32,146 bases of DNA from Mesotaenium endlicherianum (taxonomy: Eukaryota; Streptophyta; Zygnematophyceae; Zygnematales; Mesotaeniaceae), in the NCBI GenBank assembly GCA_009602735.1, contig WELA01009210.1, forward strand, positions 1 to 32,146, given 5' to 3'. Position numbers and translations under genes: made by a program. The notes below the pieces were generated by a model. That model worked only from the letters and a program-made list of their open reading frames with translations. It was not told where the DNA came from and did no database searches. Numbering within the stretch: position 1 is the first letter of the stretch; each line of letters starts with the position of its first letter. Shown piece by piece: positions 1 through 9,136 of the stretch.

Positions 1-226
1 CAAGGCAGTTCGCTGCTACCGAGTACGGAAGTCAGCTGGCTGTCAAAGAATGTGTCAGCAAGCTGACTTAAGTTGACGTCAGCCTGCTGCTTTCGGCCGA
101 GTCATTAAACTGATGTCAGATATAGAGTCCAGCAAACTAATCATTAACTAGAGTTCAGCACGCTGAACTTATTTAACTATTATATTTAAATGAATATTAT
201 ATCAACTAATATACTGATTCATTACA
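1..226 (-). repeat. Partial LTR (element F), minus orientation
   Basis: The stretch matches the reverse complement of the first part of the LTR at 4303-5023 and ends in GATTCATTACA, the complement of the family's TGTAATGAATC start. Directly after it, at 227, the sequence is already inside an RT/RNase H coding frame of another element. This is therefore the outer edge of an inserted LTR. It is either the 5' LTR of a minus-strand element running off the left side or a solo LTR. The rest and its target duplication lie outside the window. It contains several CAGC-NN-GCTG motifs, as the other family LTRs do. Confidence 0.85.
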
Positions 227-2344
227 TTTATTGAGAATTATTCCAGAAAGGCCAGTAAACTGACTGACCTTACTAAGAACGACATAGGGTATGTGTGGGG
301 GGAAGAACAGCAGGCGGCCTTCCAGACCCTTAAAGATGCCCTTTGTTCTGCCCCAGTGCTAGCCGTGTATGACCCCAGCAAACCGGTGCAGGTGGATACT
401 GATGCCTCTGACTTTGCCATGGGTGCTATTTTGTTGCAGCCTGCTGACAAAACCACAAAGGATGGTAAGGTACAGCAGGAGTGGCATCCTGGGTTGTATG
501 AGTCTATGAAATTTAATCCAGCGGAGATTAATGATTCAGTGCATGACAAAGAGCTGCTAGCTATGATTCATGTGCTCAAACAGTGGAGAGCATACTTACA
601 TGGTAAGGCTTTTAAGGTGATTACAGATCATCTAGCTCTGACCCACTTTCAGAAGAAGTCCAAGCTGTCGAGGAGGGAGAATCGCTGGAGCCAGATGCTG
701 GAGCAGTTCCAAGTCCAGATCAACTACAAACCAGGGAAGCTGAATCCGGCTGATGCACTCTCTAGAAGACCTGACTTGCAAGAAAGGAACTTTAGTCAGC
801 ACGCTGTAGATAAAGTCCTGTGTGCGCTCACTTCACTAAAGGTGAAAAAGTCCTTCCTAGAACAACTTAGGAAAGCCTACCTTTCTGACCCAACATTTGA
901 GCCCAGCCCACTTACTGGTGTGTGTCGTGCTACTGCACTCGGGTATAAGCTTAAGGGAGGGGTCTGGGTGACTGAAACCACTTCGGGCAGGCTGGAGCTG
1001 GTCATTCCTAATAACTTGGAAATAAGGTCTCTCTTACTGAGTCAAGCGCATGACAGTCTCCTGGGTGGACATTTGGGGCAGGCCAAAACTGTTGGCAAAT
1101 TGGCAAAACATTATCATTGGGAGGGGTTACCCCGGGAGGTCTTGAAATATGTCAAGTCCTGTGACCAGTGTCATAGAAATAAGTCTCGGCACACACCACC
1201 CGGAGGTCTCTTGCAACCGTTGCCCATCCCAGCTGGACGCTGGGAAACTATATCCATGGACTGGGTTGTCTCACTACCAAGAACTGCCAATGGGCATGAT
1301 TCAATACTGGTAGTCGTGGATAACCTGACAAAAATGGTCATTTTCATCCCCACAACTGTCAAAGTGACTGCACTCGAAACAGCGAGACAATTCTACAACC
1401 ATGTAGTATGCCAACATGGGCTCCCTTCTAATATCATCTCAGACAGAGACTCAGAATTCACCTCTAAGTTCTGGAGAGCTTTAATGGGGTTAATGGGAGT
1501 CAAACAGATGCTCAGCATAGCAAACCACCCTCAGACTGATGGGCAGACTGAAAGAACTAATCGAGTTCTGCAGGAGGTGCTCAGAGCATATATTAACCAA
1601 AAACAAGATAATTGGGATGACCTGTTGCCTCAAATTCAGTTTGCGGTCAACAGTGCGGTGCACACGTCAACGGGCAAGACTCCTTTTGAACTCAGCCTGG
1701 GTAGAGTTCCTAAGTCTCCTCTAGATGTGCTAGGGGAATCTTTAACTCACCCTGAAGGGATTGACAACCCGGTCTCCCTCCAGTTAACTCAGGAGTTTGC
1801 TGACACCCTGTCAGAAGTCCAACAACACCTGCACAAGGCCCAAGAAGACCAACAAAAATACGATAATCAACACCGTCGGGAACTGACATTTTCCAAGGGG
1901 GATTTAGTCAAACTGCATTCTCAGCACCTGTACCTCCCTGGTGTGGTCAAGAAAAAGCTTGGCCCTGTCTGGGTTGGTCCATATTCGGTGGTACGTCGTG
2001 TCGGCTAGAATGCTTACAAACTGAACATGTCAGCTGAATACAAGGGTCACCCGGTCTTTAATGTCTTCTTCCTGGAACCATACATCAAAGGTGATACACT
2101 GTTCACAGGTCGGTTACCTGTCCAACCGGGACCGGTCCCCGCAGTCCGGGACGGCGACCCTGAGGAATATGAGGTCGATGAAATTTTAGACGCTCGCTCG
2201 GTTCGTCGATCGTCTAAATATGTCATGAAGTACCTCATCCGATGGAAGGGTTACGATGCCTCTGGGGACACTTGGGATCAGCTGACCAATGCCAAAGGGG
2301 CGTTGAAACGGTTCCACCTTTGGGCGGCTGGAGCACCTCCCTAA
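227..2344 (+). pseudogene. pol: Element A pol fragment: RNase H, integrase, chromodomain
   Basis: The frame is open from the insertion edge at 227 to a TAG at 2006-2008, then continues in the same frame to TAA at 2342-2344. RNase H is first, with the acidic residues in [24 protein letters not shown] and NPADALSR. Integrase follows, with an HHCC zinc finger (HDSLLGGH, then CDQC) and a complete D,D35E core (MDWV, ISDRD, QTER). The integrase C-terminus carries GPVWVGPY, a GPY/F motif. A chromodomain (EYEVDEILD, YLIRWKGY) ends the protein; in chromoviruses this domain binds modified histones and guides integration. The single nonsense codon separates GPY/F from the chromodomain; B has CAG (Gln) there. 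Against C, the chromodomain has lost three codons after TW, including the usual Glu. The 5' truncation makes it a fragment in any case. Confidence 0.9.
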
Positions 2345-2372
2345 CTGTCATTTCAGTTGACACGGGAAGGTG

Positions 2373-2410
2373 ACAGGAGGTCCTGTTTCCATATAAGTTG
2401 GAGGGGGATG
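2373..2410 (+). promoter_or_regulatory. Internal hairpin plus polypurine tract between pol and ORF3 (element A)
   Basis: In the 211-base gap between the pol stop and ORF3 there is a small hairpin, ACAGGA-GG-TCCTGT (2373-2386), followed eight bases later by AAGTTGGAGGGGGATG (2395-2410). The latter is nearly the same as the polypurine tract at the 3' LTR (AAGTTGGAGGGAT). B and C keep both parts at the equivalent place. It could be a second plus-strand primer site, a remnant of an older 3' end, or part of the signal for making ORF3. A third purine-rich stretch lies at about 2453-2470. Confidence 0.6.
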
Positions 2411-2555
2411 CGACAGTTAGTGACAGTTGTGACAGGCAGCCCACCTTCAAAATTAAGTGGGAGGGAGTGGTATTCTCTGATCACCATAGTACACACTCAA
2501 CCTGCGCTCACACTCACTTGCTCTCCAACTCAATTGTGATTTATGATTGAGTAGG

Positions 2556-4217
2556 ATGACTCAAAAGTCGGAACTCAAGAGAAAGAGAAGGGCGGAAGAG
2601 GCACATGCAGAATACTTGCAATTCCGTGGAGACATCGAATCATCTTCCATCTCCGCTCGGGAATCACAACGACTCCAACAACAGCGGGAGGCACAGAAGA
2701 AGAAGGAGGAGGAGGAACAGGCTAGACTGAGGCAGGAAGAAATGGACAGAAAAGCTGCAGAGGAGGCCAAGAAAGCAGAGGAGGAGAGACAAGCTGAGGA
2801 GAAGCGGAAGCAGCAGGCTGAAGAAGAAGAACAGAGGAGAATCAGCAGCTACCGCTACAGAGTGCTGGGCAAGGGCTTTGATCTACTGGAGGAGGCCTTC
2901 AAGTATGCCCAGAGAAGCCGCAATGAGTCGCAAAAAGATATCCTCCAGAAGGAACGGGAGACATCCGAATACTTTGACAAGTATATAGAGATCGGCCCAG
3001 GGCTCCTCCTCTACCACGATTACGCCAGGATGATAGGATATACAATTGGAGAGGCCAAGGCAATGGCCCAGGTGAACGAAGCAGGAGCTGTCTCGATTCC
3101 TGGTACCTGGGGGGCAGATAGGGTCATCAGGATGATCCCCATGGATGCGGACAGCTTCAAGGACTCAACACCCCATAACAGGTTCAAGGCCATGTACAAT
3201 GAGGTGGAGAGGAGGAGCTGCGAATTCTTGGCCAGGGAAACCAGTCAGCTGGACTTTGCAGGGCACTGGTACCCTTGTACTCTTAAAAAGACAGATGCTG
3301 CCTTCTTCCAAAAGCCCACTGATTGGCGGTGGATGACCATCAACATGAGGGACCAGCAGAATGACAGGGCGACGGATGAGGATTTCCTGACAGACCTAAA
3401 GGGGAACATAGTATTGCCCCCTCACATTGCGGCTTGGGACCCAAGATTGGATGGAGTCAGAGACTGCATGAGCCAAGAGATGCAGGAGGACAGAAGCAGG
3501 GCCCGAGAGTCATTCTCCAAAGGGAAGCACGCTTATGCCAAATGGGCAAGTAAGCAAGGGGAAAAGGACCTCTATGCGGTCAGGACTCAGCAGCCCCCAC
3601 CAGCACCCAAAAGGGGAAGGTCAGTAGGATATTCTTTTTCTCGGGAAGAGCTGGAGCAGCTGACAGAAGAGACCCCAGAAGTCTCAAAGGAACCCGGGGA
3701 CGGAGAGGAGGAGCAGTCAGAGGAAGACGAGGAGGAAGGCGAGGAGGAGGACACTAGCCCCGCCGTGATCCTGGCGCCTGCCACATCCCCTATCAGGGAA
3801 AAGACGGGGTTGGCCATGCAGCAACTCGCTGGAGAGGAGGATATCACTTGGCTGGGGACTGCCAGAGGACAGACTCCATCTCCAGGCAAGGAGACCCAGT
3901 CAGACAGGGCAGACAGGAGGGCTGCTCGGGAGATAGCCAGAGGCTTGCCAGCATCTCCCTCGCAGAAAGGGCATGTACCCTTGGCTCATGTCATGCAACA
4001 TCCTTCTGGGATGCCGGTGTACGTACCTGTCAGTTTGAGGGCTGCCCAGGAGAAGGCTGCCTCCCTTCAGACTGTGCAGGAGGAAACAGCCCACTTACTA
4101 CGTTCTCCGCGGGGTCCTTACACGGAACCTCCCTCTCTGACTGGCTTCAGAAGACCCCAAGACAGGAGGAGGTCTTGCTCCCCTGAGTATAGAGCCTTAG
4201 GGATATCTCCCTCCTAA
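2556..4217 (+). CDS. ORF3, retrotransposon-encoded coiled-coil protein of unknown family (element A)
   Basis: An intact 553-residue frame lies between pol and the 3' LTR, where some Ty3/gypsy elements carry an env-like gene. I do not recognise the family. The start is the ATG at 2556; an upstream TTG in the same frame is less likely. Residues about 1-100 are a highly charged Glu/Lys/Arg/Gln coiled coil. Residues about 105-340 form the conserved part, with YNEVERRS, PTDWRWMTI, LPPHIAAWDPRLDG and GKHAYAKWA. An acidic low-complexity tract follows at about 375-405, then a Ser/Pro/Arg-rich tail with GHVPLA and GMPVYV. There is no signal peptide or membrane helix, so it is not a normal envelope protein. 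Homologues sit at the same place in B (11561-13219) and C (19105-20634 plus 26762-26910). A structural or nucleic-acid-binding accessory role is possible but not shown. Confidence 0.75.
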   Translation: MTQKSELKRKRRAEEAHAEYLQFRGDIESSSISARESQRLQQQREAQKKKEEEEQARLRQEEMDRKAAEEAKKAEEERQAEEKRKQQAEEEEQRRISSYRYRVLGKGFDLLEEAFKYAQRSRNESQKDILQKERETSEYFDKYIEIGPGLLLYHDYARMIGYTIGEAKAMAQVNEAGAVSIPGTWGADRVIRMIPMDADSFKDSTPHNRFKAMYNEVERRSCEFLARETSQLDFAGHWYPCTLKKTDAAFFQKPTDWRWMTINMRDQQNDRATDEDFLTDLKGNIVLPPHIAAWDPRLDGVRDCMSQEMQEDRSRARESFSKGKHAYAKWASKQGEKDLYAVRTQQPPPAPKRGRSVGYSFSREELEQLTEETPEVSKEPGDGEEEQSEEDEEEGEEEDTSPAVILAPATSPIREKTGLAMQQLAGEEDITWLGTARGQTPSPGKETQSDRADRRAAREIARGLPASPSQKGHVPLAHVMQHPSGMPVYVPVSLRAAQEKAASLQTVQEETAHLLRSPRGPYTEPPSLTGFRRPQDRRRSCSPEYRALGISPS

Positions 4218-4267
4218 TGGCAGTAGGCTGGGGACAGAAGAGACAGCACGCTGTTCTTAGTGTTAGT

Positions 4268-4302
4268 GTTGTCGGGGCGACAACATGATAAGTTGGAGGG
4301 AT
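4268..4302 (+). promoter_or_regulatory. Terminal hairpin plus polypurine tract (element A)
   Basis: A perfect inverted repeat, GTTGTCG-GGG-CGACAAC (4268-4284), is followed by AAGTTGGAGGGAT, which directly abuts the LTR start at 4303. The purine tract is in the position of the plus-strand primer of reverse transcription. The hairpin is present at the same spacing in B, C and D, with changes confined to the loop. Confidence 0.8.
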
Positions 4303-5023
4303 TGTAATGAATCTGTATATTGGTTGACATAATATTCATTTAAATATAATAGTTAATTAAGTTCAGCCTGCTGAAGTCTAGTTAATGATCAGCCTGCTGG
4401 ACTTTATATTTAATATCAGTTTAATGACTCGGCCCGAAGTAGCAGGCTGAGGTCACCTTAAGTCAGCTTGCTGACACATTCTTTGACAGCCAGCTGACTT
4501 CCGTACTCGGTAGCAGCGAACTGCCTCGATATGCATCTAAGTGTGGTATGCTAGATGAATGGCCAGATGACATCCCTATGATGGATGGCGATTCGGGATG
4601 ATGGGAGATGGCGGTGGATTTGGTTAACCGAGGTCCTACCAACGTGGTTAACTCCCGGGTAGGCGGTGCCATCGCACTGACCGTTGAACAGTAAACTCAT
4701 TCCATGTACATATGCTAGGCATTGCTCTCGAGTTCGGCATTCGGAAACGAGGCCAACTCTCTTGTACAGCTTACTGAGAGAGATCTGAATCCAAGGCGAG
4801 AAGCCATTGATACGCACTGTCTTCTAACCTTGCTTCTGTATGAGTTTACTGATTTGCATTATTGATGCTAGTTTACTCGCATTCAACTGACGAGTATTAT
4901 CCATTGCTGGTATGTTGTCCTTTGCCGTTAAACCAGTTAACGGAAACACCATAAAGATTACTTGCTGATATAAAGATCTTTATTAATTGTTAAATCGCCT
5001 ATTTGGTAAGTCGATTCATTTCA
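4303..5023 (+). repeat. 3' LTR of element A (721 bp)
   Basis: The LTR starts TGTAATGAATC and ends GATTCATTTCA, giving 11-base near-perfect terminal inverted repeats with TG...CA ends. It matches, in opposite orientation, the LTRs at 10753-11389 and 18274-18992. Internal features are five CAGC-NN-GCTG-like motifs within 4364-4496, a block at about 4622-4675 shared with the LTR of D, an inverted repeat CCGTTAA/TTAACGG near 4926-4945, and a TATAAAG near 4969 that is only about 50 bases from the end. The sequence after 5023 belongs to element M, so this LTR should not be read as the 5' LTR of M. Confidence 0.88.
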
Positions 5024-5039
5024 GCAAGGCATTGTCAGG

Positions 5040-7121
5040 ATGGGAGATCCTTTTCGTAAAAAGGGAGTGGTGGTAATGGAATTGTTTGCCGGACTTGGGT
5101 CTGGGACCATAGCATTGATCCAGTGCAGGATACAGGTGGCCGAAGTCCTGTATGTGGACAATGATGACCACGCTTTTTGAGCATTCAGAGAAGTCATGAG
5201 TCAGATGCAGCAAATGCATCACTTCAAGGGGTTGGTGCCCGCATACACCAATGTGTAGCGCATCATTATTAATGTGAAGCCTGAAGACCTGCATGGCTAC
5301 AAGATTGACTGGATCTTTGCTGGATTCCCTTGTCAACCGTTTTCTCAAGCTGGGAACAGGAGGGGATTCAATGATCCACGAGCACAACACTGGAGATGGA
5401 TGGTGAAAATCATCAGCATGTTGCGGGAACGTCAGAACTATCACCCACCAGTGTTTGTGATTGAGAACGTGCATCCAGGATTGGATTACAAGCAAATGAA
5501 GCCGAGAGAGCCATGGCTGATTTTCGACTCCACCTTGGGTCATCATGTACTAATCAACGACGCCAAGCACGGAGGATTATCCCATAGGGCCATAATATTT
5601 TGGACCAACGGCATGTCTATTGAGATCCTGAGAGAGATGAAGGACCTTACACGGCGATCACCGACGCCATTGATAGTGGGAGAGGCGTTGGCGGTATGTA
5701 TCAGGCCAGTGACCAGGAGGGATTTCTATCCCCAGTGCGTCATCAACGAACCAGGTCAGCCAAGGGTGGTACTGCCTACCTTCACCGCGTATCCAGGATC
5801 CCGAGCCTTCATAGTAAGTGGACCAGGAATGGTCAAAGACATGCATGAAAGAGATGATGTTTGGAGAGAGCCTATGGCTGTGGAGAAGGGAAACTTCCTT
5901 GGAATACCTGACACCATAGCTCGGCCGATAGTCGGTGCTGTAGGGTCAGATGAAGCTGCGAAGATGTTTGGCAACATGATTGGACAGCACTCTATGACTT
6001 GGCAGGTGGAGACGTGGCAGCAGTTGACCTTCACCGACAAGCCTATGCCAAGGCCAAGACCAGTGACAATTGGGATCAATGTGGTGCCAACATCTGATCA
6101 GAGGAATATCAGGACCGCACATCAGCAACAAGAAAAATACGGTGTGCAAAGAGACGCAGCGGCAGATGCCAGAGACAGAGCATTCAGGGAAGCTGAAGTA
6201 GCTGAACTGATGAGATGCCAGGATCTGTTGGACCGGATCCATAACCGGACCGCTGAATTACAAGCACCTCTGGAAAGAGAGGATACACCCATGAGGGACC
6301 AGGCGCCTGAGCAGACGACGCCGTTGCCAAGCGCAGAAGACGATACGCAGGACACCCCGTCATCCCTGAGAAACGCCACTCGCAGTCAGATATTTGGGAG
6401 TCCATCTCTCGGAGCCACGATATCAAGGCGTGAGGAGACTTCAGAAGATGCCAAATCAGGATATGATACCAACCTCAGCCCAAGAGCAGCTGGGCGCGGA
6501 AACTACTGGGAAGAAAGCTCAAGTAGCTGGGAAGCTAACCAAAAGTGTCTATCATCTTCACCAGAGCAAGCGCCGTTACAAGATATGTCAGAGGAGTCTA
6601 AGAAGAAATCCCCTGAGCCAACACTTGAAGACTTTGAATACTATCTAAACCAAGCATCAGTGCAAGAACGCCAGTGCAATATCGGTGAATGGGTCGAAGA
6701 GAGTAGCCAAAGTTCAAGAGATTCTGGAGGATCTGCAAAGACCATATGCCTCGAAGTGATTTTTGAAGAAAGTAAGGAGGAGTCAGGCAAGCAATTGTCC
6801 ACAACACCTTCTTTGATGAGCCCAGAGCCACAGGCTAAGGGGCAACGGCAGGGTTCAGCCAGTCAGGCAGCTGAATCCATTGCAAGGCAAGTCATGGAGC
6901 AGCTGCTGGAAGCAGACGCTCGACGACACAAGGAAGAGGAAGTGGCTAAGGCAGCAAGCACTCTACAATCAGCCATCGTCAACCCGGCGAAGATTAACAC
7001 AGATAATGATGGAGAGCCACCACCACCTGGAGTGAGAAGTCAGTTGAAGATGAGGCAGAGATGCCAGACCTTCCAGAGTTTGACCTGCCGTCCGTCACCA
7101 ATGAAGAGGAGATTCGGGTAG
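5040..7121 (+). pseudogene. DNA cytosine-C5 methyltransferase domain plus charged linker (element M polyprotein, N-terminal part)
   Basis: Residues counted from the ATG at 5040 show the C5-methyltransferase motifs in canonical order. Motif I is ELFAGLGSG (14-22), which binds SAM; motif IV is FPCQPFSQAG, with the catalytic Cys in PCQ at 97-99 (5328-5336); motif VI is FVIENV; motif VIII is LSHRAIIFW; motifs IX and X are EKGNFLGIP and FGNMI. The domain ends near 6030. The rest, to 7121, is Glu/Ser/Gln-rich with a coiled-coil-like segment. The order differs from the rearranged plant DRM enzymes; HRAIIFW resembles DNMT3-type proteins, but I cannot fix the subfamily. TGA (5178) and TAG (5256) interrupt the frame between motifs I and IV, so this copy is dead as it stands. 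The frame is open upstream to 5024, so the true start may have lain before the LTR insertion. Confidence 0.88.
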
Positions 7122-8152
7122 AAATTCCATGTTCCCTTACCCCAGAGCTGGACCTGTTGGAGCTACAAGAGCTCAGGACGGATGACTGGGTGACCGACCA
7201 CTTGATAATGGAGGGGCCCAGCCCGGCGGATCTATACAGTGATCTGAGATCGCCTACATCCGGTACTCCAACCGCCATTTTTCCAGCACCAAGAGCTACC
7301 CCACATCAGCTACAATAGCCGTAGGAAGTGGCTGCCTGCACCGCTAAGGTGGAACCAACACAAGGTAATCCTCACGGTTGTGCAAGCAGACCAAGAAAGG
7401 TGGCCCGGAAAGGGAATGCACCTTTCAGGCGGATGCTGATGCGTTATCTCAAGTATAGGGGAACAGCTCAGAGAGAAGGGGTTCTGAAAGGAACCATGGC
7501 TCCTCCTCCGCAACGAATCTTGGAGATTTTGCAGAGAGAGGGAGAGGATGGCTTGATTCGCAAAGCCATGGCATTAGGAATTCACATTCCCATGGTGCGA
7601 CCTTCATCCACTAGAACGTGGGAGAAGGATAGTTCAGCTCTTAGGACACCTGCAGTTTCTGAAAGGAAACTAGTAGAGCTGAGAAGCACCATAAGCCGTT
7701 TGACGAAAGAGAATGCTGTGTATGCACAACTAGCTGCGACTTAAAGACCGCAGACTTTGACAGTCAGGGAGGAGTTTGGCACAATTGTTACGTGCATTGC
7801 TACCATCGAGCGCGAGTGGGATTGGACAATTGACCCCAGAGCCGATCTAGCAGGGTGGCCTTTGCCGAACCCGCCCCCACCACGTGAAGAGGGAGGAACG
7901 GGGACCAGCTGGACTGCAACAGATGAAGGAAGGTTCTTGAGGCAGCCCATCCGGAGGCGTCTGACATACCCCACTCAACAAGAGAGGCGACGATCCATCG
8001 GAAAAGGTAAAAAGCCTAAGAAGCAGGCCGCCGAGCCTAAGTCAGCGGAGGAGCAATCTGCGAAGCCTGCCACTCCACCGCCGAACAATCAGGCAGAAAA
8101 GCCTGAAGGTCAGGATGAGGGCGGAAAGCCCCCACCTGAACCCAAAGAGTAG
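7031..8152 (+). pseudogene. Linker between methyltransferase and RT (element M), no recognised domain
   Basis: The coding signal moves by one frame near 7030-7060 and then stays in one frame through to RT. It is interrupted by TAG at 7316, TAG at 7322, TAA at 7742 and TAG at 8150. Segments include an acidic stretch (about 7050-7310), a basic part with RKVARKG and a helical stretch rich in Leu/Glu (about 7500-7740), and a Pro/Lys-rich tail (about 7980-8150). This is where a protease would be expected, but I find no D-S/T-G-A motif. Either the protease is degraded beyond recognition or it lay elsewhere. Confidence 0.6.
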
Positions 8153-9136
8153 CAACTACTGGATGCCTGTGTTGGGGAAAAGCAGCCGAAAATTGAGGTT
8201 TTCACCATTGGAAAAATGGTCTCAGCCCAACAGAGAGCACAAGTAGAAAGGCTGCTGAAGAAGCACCGCAAGGTGTTTGCCTTCACTACGGAGGAGATTG
8301 GTAGAACCACTGCCAGGATGTGTGAGATCACACTAACTACTGACAACCCAAACAGTCTTGGACCGCATCAGTTCAGTCAGACCAAATGGGACTGTGTGGA
8401 GAAAACTTGCCAGGAGCTGCACAAGCTCGGCATGATTGAGAAATCAACCTCAGTACATGGAGCTCCCACAGTAGTAATTGCAAAGAAGGACGAGGCTGGC
8501 AATTATACAGCCACTTGTATGTGTGGAGACTACAGACGACTGAATCTCCACACGGAGCCAGACAGGTATGTGATGCCTACACCAGAGTGGATCTTTGCGA
8601 TTGCCACCACCGGGAAGGTGTTCAGCATCATCAATCTACGCCAAGGCTTCACCCAGATCCCTGTGAAAACAGAAGATCGAGGTAAGACCGCTTTCTGGGC
8701 TCAAAGGGAACTTTGGCAATGGACGGTACTGGCGTTTGGGCTGAAAAATGCCCCAACCATATTTCAGAGGACTATGGATAAAGTGCTGGAGGGGCTGGAT
8801 TTTGCAAAACCATACATTGACGACGTAGTGGTGTTCAGCAAGTCCATAGAGGAGCACCTCGAGCACTTGGAACAAGTGTTCCAGCGCCTGGAGAAATTCC
8901 AGATGACACTGCACCCTGGAAAGTGCAAATTCTTTGAGGCACATGTGTCTTACTTAGGACATGAGATTGGGAACAATGCTATGTCCCCTTAGGCTGTAAA
9001 GACTAAAGCCATTTACAAGATACCTGCACCTGCAAATGTGTCTAAGCTAAAAGCTCTGTTAGGGCTAAGCGGATACTATCGTAAATTTGTGAAGGACTAT
9101 AGCAAAATTGCTAAACCCTTGACAGATTTCCTGAAA
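8153..9136 (+). pseudogene. pol: Element M reverse transcriptase
   Basis: A Ty3/gypsy RT in the same frame as the preceding linker. Seen are the CGDYRRLN block, FSIINLRQGF (motif A), FGLKNAPTIFQ (motif B), YIDDVVVFS (motif C, the catalytic Asp pair) and the following SYLGHEIG. Motif A normally has Asp in 'IDL'; here the codon at 8633-8635 is AAT (Asn), which should abolish polymerisation. A TAG at 8990-8992 follows the LGHEIG segment. The frame then continues into LSGYYRKFVKDYSKIAKPL up to an A-run at about 9134-9138, where it shifts. Confidence 0.88.

Larger units (their letters stand above)
227..5023 (+). mobile_element. Element A: Ty3/gypsy chromovirus, 3' part
   Basis: This is the 3' portion of a plus-strand LTR retrotransposon. 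It runs from the end of RT through RNase H, integrase, chromodomain, a 553-codon extra ORF, a hairpin and polypurine tract, and a 3' LTR. The 5' part (LTR, gag, protease, most of RT) is absent because element F is inserted at 226/227 inside the pol frame. The right LTR edge at 5023/5024 abuts a foreign methyltransferase reading frame, so A itself was inserted into element M. Its pol is close to those of B and C. Missing 5' flanking DNA prevents a target-duplication check. Confidence 0.85.

Noticed and set aside
2556..4217. Envelope gene
   Set aside because: Position fits, but there is no signal peptide, membrane segment or cleavage site; the protein is charged and coiled-coil-rich.
4268..4284. 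Bacterial-type terminator or operator
   Set aside because: The hairpin lacks a T-run and sits next to a polypurine tract in eukaryotic retrotransposons.
5256..5258. Alternative genetic code with TAG or TGA as sense codons
   Set aside because: Stops are scattered, differ among copies, and come with frameshifts; intact frames (ORF3 of A, Gag of E) use normal stops.
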